Positions 6,601-9,352 of a stretch of DNA of 9,352 bases are shown in pieces. The stretch covers positions 1 to 9,352 of the forward strand of contig JAICQW010000062.1 of the NCBI GenBank assembly GCA_025937665.1, read 5' to 3'. Below the pieces are notes generated by a model. It was not told the DNA's origin, made no database searches, and was given only the letters and a program-made list of their open reading frames with translations. Origin of the DNA: Nitrososphaeraceae archaeon. Lineage in GTDB: Archaea; Thermoproteota; Nitrososphaeria; Nitrososphaerales; Nitrososphaeraceae. Every line of letters starts with the position of its first letter. Position 1 is the first letter of the stretch. The translations under genes were made by a program, and so were the position numbers.

Positions 6601-7365
6601 TATTAATTTTACTGAATCTTGGAAGACATTTACTATCCAATTTGAACTGAGGCTTAACCCAAAACCTAGTATATTTCTTAGAGGTATTGAAAGATAAGGG
6701 ATTGGAGTTTTGGTTTCAGAGTAGTATCCCTCATAAAATGCGTTTTCTATTACCTTATACTTTCCCACATCCAAGCAAAGTAAACTTCCAAGAAATGAGC
6801 CTATATCCATACTTTTTGCAAAAACTGAATCATTTTTCTTTATAAACGCAAGATCCGTTCTTAGTACCTTACTTGTGGAACCTACCAGAAAATTTTGGGA
6901 TTTGTTATCAGTGAATGAGTAACCTGATTTGTGAAGTCTTCCTGTAATAATTCCTGCAGCAAATGCTAGTGAAAAGGTGCTCCCATTGGAAAGCACTTCA
7001 AGAAGGTTTCCACCAGGAACAAATTCTTCGATTAGAACATTGTCAGAAATTGAAATTAGAGATGGTGTGGTGATTCCCATTGATCGTAATTTTTCTCTCA
7101 TTTCAAACCCTTCGTTTGATGTCGTTTTGTTACCAAGTTCAGGTGGTGTTGATGGATGTGCGAGAAGAATGGAAAGAATCGCATATGACATGACAATTAG
7201 ATAATCATGCAGGTTTTTGCTCATCTTATTTCGTTTGACGACAACTTTTTTACCATCGATCTCTGCAATCGATATCTCTCGTTGCCAATTTACGAAATAC
7301 AATATTATACAATTACTTCCAATGAATAAATAGATTATCGGCAGTTCGTAAAAAAGTGCAATCAT
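6559..7365 (-). CDS. Highly divergent Bud32/RIO-like protein kinase-fold protein
   Basis: This 268-residue protein (from ATG 7365) looks like a degenerate lipopolysaccharide-kinase/Bud32-type kinase. Residues that can be assigned: a lysine in GKKVVVKR (K44), the candidate ATP-anchoring lysine of strand 3; the hinge-like VLIEEFVPGGNLLEVL (110-125); GRLHKSGYSFTDNKSQNFL (142-160), matching the catalytic-loop pattern LHxxG..H.D....N with D153 and N158 kept but the usual HGD read as FTD; and RTDLAF (169-174), where D171 takes the place of the DFG/DxG metal-binding Asp. The N-terminal 25 residues are hydrophobic and no clear glycine-rich loop is seen. Other KEOPS genes are absent, so it is not evidently Bud32 itself. 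An in-frame TTG at 7374 is an alternative start; the TATA-like ATTTATGA (complement of 7393-7400) fits either. The end overlaps the convergent gene by 42 bp. Confidence 0.62.
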   Translation of the reverse strand: MIALFYELPIIYLFIGSNCIILYFVNWQREISIAEIDGKKVVVKRNKMSKNLHDYLIVMSYAILSILLAHPSTPPELGNKTTSNEGFEMREKLRSMGITTPSLISISDNVLIEEFVPGGNLLEVLSNGSTFSLAFAAGIITGRLHKSGYSFTDNKSQNFLVGSTSKVLRTDLAFIKKNDSVFAKSMDIGSFLGSLLCLDVGKYKVIENAFYEGYYSETKTPIPYLSIPLRNILGFGLSLSSNWIVNVFQDSVKLISNRWKFGFSVKSP

Positions 7366-7414
7366 TGGTTTCAAGACAAGTCACTTCAACTATCATAAAT
7401 CGTGAAAATATTGA

Positions 7415-7491
7415 TGGTGGACCGAGTGGGATTCGAACCCACGACCTCAGCAATGCCAATGCCGTATCCTACCGGACTAGACGATCGGCCC
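7415..7491 (-). tRNA. tRNA-Ala (anticodon GGC), CCA encoded
   Basis: The minus strand folds into a full cloverleaf: acceptor GGGCCGA/TCGGTCC containing G3:U70, the identity pair of alanine tRNA; D-stem GTCT/GGAT with two G:U pairs; anticodon stem CGGCA/TGCTG with loop TTGGCAT giving anticodon GGC (complement of 7455-7457); a five-base variable loop; T-stem GTGGG/CCCAC with loop TTCGAAT; discriminator A; and an encoded CCA (7415-7417). No intron is present. It decodes GCC and GCU. A short T-run on the transcribed strand (complement of 7405-7408) follows the 3' end. Confidence 0.96.
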
Positions 7492-7515
7492 AATGATTTC
7501 GACTTAGAGCTACAC

Positions 7516-7523
7516 ATTAATAT
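7516..7523 (-). promoter_or_regulatory. TATA box of the tRNA-Ala gene
   Basis: ATATTAAT on the minus strand is centred about 28 nt upstream of the mature tRNA 5' end at 7491, the expected position for an archaeal tRNA promoter with a start at or very near the mature end. Confidence 0.45.
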
Positions 7524-7560
7524 CTTTAGGTTAATTATGCTTTTATTACTGGACTCAAAG

Positions 7561-7609
7561 TTATCTTAAACTTGAATTTAGAATTAATTTATATCAAAAT
7601 CTAAGATAA
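7561..7609. repeat. Perfect 8-bp inverted repeat upstream of the Nudix gene
   Basis: TTATCTTA (7561-7568) is matched by TAAGATAA (7602-7609) with a 33-bp AT-rich spacer. The right arm ends next to the likely TATA element (7613-7620). It could be a regulator site; chance is possible in such AT-rich DNA. Nothing coding is seen in this 174-bp gap between tRNA and Nudix gene. Confidence 0.3.
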
Positions 7610-7612
7610 GGA

Positions 7613-7656
7613 TTTAATAAAAATTATAATTAGCTGCGATTCTAAAATAAGGAGGT
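7613..7656 (+). promoter_or_regulatory. TATA element and strong ribosome binding site of the Nudix gene
   Basis: TTTAATAA (7613-7620) suits a TATA box with transcription starting near 7643. GGAGGT (7651-7656) is the best Shine-Dalgarno sequence in the window and ends nine bases before the CTG at 7666. It decides the start of the Nudix gene, which has no ATG, GTG or TTG in frame near it. Confidence 0.6.
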
Positions 7657-7665
7657 AGAATATTC

Positions 7666-8082
7666 CTGGAAACTTCTATTGGTGCTGTAATACGATACGA
7701 TCCACCGACTTCTGTTAAGGAGCCTGAATTTCTAATACTAAAGAATAGAAGGGGTTCATGGGGTTTCCCGCAGGGACATAAAGAACATGGTGAAACTGAG
7801 CTTGATACACTAATTAGAGAAGTGAGAGAAGAAACCGGAATTAAATTTCTTAATGTAATGTCATTTATAGGAACCATAAGATATTCTTATATGAAGTTGA
7901 ATGGTATAAGATCCCATAAGGAAGTCAAGTTCTATTTTGCGACTACTCCTACAAGAGATATAGTAATTTCTTATGAACATGCTTCTTACAGATGGGTTAC
8001 GTTTCTTTCCGCACTTAATATTTTGGCACATAGACAGCTGAAATCAATTCTAATAAAGGGTCATCGAACGGGGTTGTATTGA
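7666..8082 (+). CDS. Nudix hydrolase, asymmetric Ap4A hydrolase-like, probable CTG start
   Basis: Predicted to hydrolyse dinucleoside polyphosphates such as Ap4A or related nucleoside diphosphate compounds, clearing signalling or by-product nucleotides in the cytoplasm. The Nudix box is complete: G37-x5-E43-x7-REVREETGI (51-59), with the Mg-binding Glu residues present. WGFPQGH (32-38) just before it is typical of the Ap4A hydrolase branch, as is the downstream YRWVTF. The 138 residues match the family length. The frame is open from the TAA at 7648-7650; the first ordinary start is a GTG at 7822 inside the Nudix box, which cannot be right. The strong GGAGGT at 7651-7656 points to CTG 7666 (nine-base spacing); ATA 7660 is too close. 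The product then begins ETSIGAVIR after the initiator, as expected. A sequencing error at the start codon is the alternative. Confidence 0.88.
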   Translation: METSIGAVIRYDPPTSVKEPEFLILKNRRGSWGFPQGHKEHGETELDTLIREVREETGIKFLNVMSFIGTIRYSYMKLNGIRSHKEVKFYFATTPTRDIVISYEHASYRWVTFLSALNILAHRQLKSILIKGHRTGLY

Positions 8083-8113
8083 ATCATAGATATTGGTAAC
8101 AGTATAGTAATAG

Positions 8114-8139
8114 ATTTATACCCAAATACGTATTCGAAT
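8114..8139 (+). promoter_or_regulatory. TATA box and palindromic operator-like site of the radical SAM gene
   Basis: ATTTATA (8114-8120) lies about 39 nt before the ATG at 8156, predicting a start near 8143 and a short leader. Between them are the 10-bp palindrome AATACGTATT (8125-8134) and the overlapping ATTCGAAT (8132-8139). Archaeal repressors often bind exactly there, between TATA box and transcription start. Confidence 0.45.
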
Positions 8140-8155
8140 TTGAGGATTAGAGAAG

Positions 8156-9352
8156 ATGTCAGACGGTAAACGTGTAGTGTTAACAGCAGACCGTAGCCTT
8201 ATGACAAATTATAGAGGTAATTTTCTTTATGGGTTTATTGCATGCGGTCCGTATGAGCTAGTACCTGAATTTGTATTTGACAAGTTATTTTGTCCGAGTG
8301 TTGAAACCGATAAAAATACTGGACAAGTGAAGGTAGCACAATGTGGTCTTAGAAGAATAGAAAGTGCGTTATTGACGGAATACAAAAAAGATGACATTGC
8401 AATTGCACATCCTGAGATGCTGGAAAAAAGTATAGGCCCCAACACAACGGTGGTCGGAATCAATGTCATGGACCCACTGGGTATGGCACCAGTGACGACA
8501 ACTATGTCTCCTGAAAAATTATCATACGTAGCCATGAAATTTAAGAAAATGTGCGCATCAGTAATTCAGCTGAAAAAGAAATATGGCTTTAAAGTTGTGG
8601 TTGGCGGAAATGGCTCTTGGGAACTTGCAAAGCCTGATAGAATGAAAATTCATGGAATTGATACGGTTGTAATTGGCGAAGCTGATGAGCTAGCATTAGA
8701 TCTATTTCATGACCTTGAAGCTGGAGATGCGCCAGAATTACTTCATACATTTGTAAGAAATATTGAAAATATTCCTCCTATCCAAGGTCCTACAATAAAC
8801 TCTCTTGTTGAAGCAATGAGAGGATGTGGAAGGGGTTGCGATTTTTGCGATGTAAACAAGCGATCTAAAAAAGATATCCCATTGGAAAGGCTGCAAGCAG
8901 AAGCAAGTATTAATTTGAAATACGGATTTGATTCTATTTGGCTTCAGTCTGATGAAATGTTGCTATATGGCTGTGATAACAAAGATTTCGTGCCAAATGC
9001 AGACGCTATTACTAATGTCTGGAAAGGACTAAAGTCAATTGGCGCTAATTTCGTAGGCACTACTCATATGACCTTATCTGCTGTAGCTTCTTCTCCTGAT
9101 TTAATCAGAGATTTATCCAAAATAAATAACATGGATTCCAACGGAAGATGGCTAGCTACCAACCTGGGTGTAGAAACTGTTGCCCCCCGAATGGTCAAAA
9201 AACATCTTGGGGTAAAAACAAAACCATATCAACCTGAAGAATGGGGTGCAGTAGTGAGGGAAGGCTGCAGGATCTTGAATGAAAATCATTGGTTCCCTGC
9301 CTTGACACTAATAATTGGTTGGCCAGATGAAACACCAGATGAGACACAATAC
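8156..9352 (+). CDS. B12-binding-like radical SAM protein (3' end outside window)
   Basis: A radical S-adenosylmethionine enzyme whose N-terminal half resembles the cobalamin-binding domain of the COG1032 type; 399 residues are present and the frame is open at the window end. Residues 1-200 form a Rossmann-like domain with LTADRSLM (9-16), GINVMDPLG (101-109), KVVVGGNGSW (146-155) and VVIGEADE (171-178). The base-off cobalamin motif DxHxxG is not seen, so B12 may bind without His or not at all. The iron-sulfur motif is C224-x3-C228-x2-C231 (CGRGCDFC). Further radical SAM elements are LGVET (337-341) and IIGWPDETPDE (386-396). Similar archaeal proteins are mostly uncharacterised; some B12/radical SAM enzymes modify tetraether lipids (GDGT ring synthases), a possible but unproven role here. 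The ATG at 8156 gives a typical N-terminus. Confidence 0.85.
   Translation, partial: MSDGKRVVLTADRSLMTNYRGNFLYGFIACGPYELVPEFVFDKLFCPSVETDKNTGQVKVAQCGLRRIESALLTEYKKDDIAIAHPEMLEKSIGPNTTVVGINVMDPLGMAPVTTTMSPEKLSYVAMKFKKMCASVIQLKKKYGFKVVVGGNGSWELAKPDRMKIHGIDTVVIGEADELALDLFHDLEAGDAPELLHTFVRNIENIPPIQGPTINSLVEAMRGCGRGCDFCDVNKRSKKDIPLERLQAEASINLKYGFDSIWLQSDEMLLYGCDNKDFVPNADAITNVWKGLKSIGANFVGTTHMTLSAVASSPDLIRDLSKINNMDSNGRWLATNLGVETVAPRMVKKHLGVKTKPYQPEEWGAVVREGCRILNENHWFPALTLIIGWPDETPDETQY

Noticed and set aside
6977..7204. Open frame on + strand
   Set aside because: It is inside the kinase-like gene on the opposite strand and has no promoter or family signal.
6559..7365. N-terminal hydrophobic stretch of the kinase-like protein as a membrane anchor
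   Set aside because: The stretch is broken by polar residues and fits the strands of a kinase N-lobe at least as well; the evidence is too weak to call a membrane segment.
7415..7491. tRNA gene as a possible integration site
   Set aside because: I found no second copy of the tRNA 3' end and no integrase or mobile gene in the window.
7614..7877. Open frame on minus strand
   Set aside because: It is antisense to the complete Nudix box, which is clearly coding on the + strand.
7822..8082. Nudix gene starting at GTG 7822
   Set aside because: This start would lie within the Nudix box and remove its Gly, the first Glu and the WGFPQGH segment; coding similarity and the ribosome binding site extend to 7666.
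8227..8535. Open frame on minus strand
   Set aside because: It is antisense to the radical SAM gene, whose conserved motifs establish the coding strand.

Overview
The window looks like chromosomal DNA of an ammonia-oxidising archaeon (Nitrososphaerota, formerly Thaumarchaeota). The low GC content (about one third by eye) would fit a Nitrosocosmicus-like lineage better than the GC-richer Nitrososphaera species, but that placement is inference. Archaeal markers are the two-subunit primase, an AMMECR1 protein, a COG1340-type coiled-coil protein, a tRNA-Ala with encoded CCA and the G3:U70 pair, TATA boxes about 26-32 nt upstream of start codons (many transcripts probably leaderless), and frequent TTG/GTG starts.

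Layout, left to right. The + strand opens with the 3' end of priL (DNA primase large subunit), directly abutted by priS (catalytic small subunit). A hairpin-bearing gap follows, then a stand-alone class I glutamine amidotransferase and a C39-peptidase-like/TPR fusion protein. A short convergent gap with a small hairpin and T-run separates these from a minus-strand block: a GT-B glycosyltransferase, an AMMECR1-domain protein and a long coiled-coil protein, each with its own candidate TATA box. A 107-bp divergent promoter region leads to a small Cys/His-rich protein on the + strand. Its 3' end overlaps by 42 bp the convergent gene for a highly divergent Bud32/RIO-like kinase-fold protein. A minus-strand tRNA-Ala(GGC) follows, then a + strand Nudix hydrolase of the Ap4A-hydrolase type and a B12-binding-like radical SAM protein that runs off the right end.

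How the genes fit together. PriS and PriL form the replication primase. The other genes read as separate housekeeping or accessory units rather than one pathway; most have their own promoter. I see no mobile element, CRISPR array, integrase or attachment site, and no gene-free stretch longer than about 175 bp.

The points most worth a second look are the divergent kinase-like protein, the Nudix gene whose start appears to be CTG behind a strong GGAGGT ribosome binding site, the Cys/His-rich small protein with its antisense 3' overlap, the C39-TPR fusion without a signal peptide, and a palindrome between TATA box and start in the radical SAM promoter. No clear new multi-gene system is evident.
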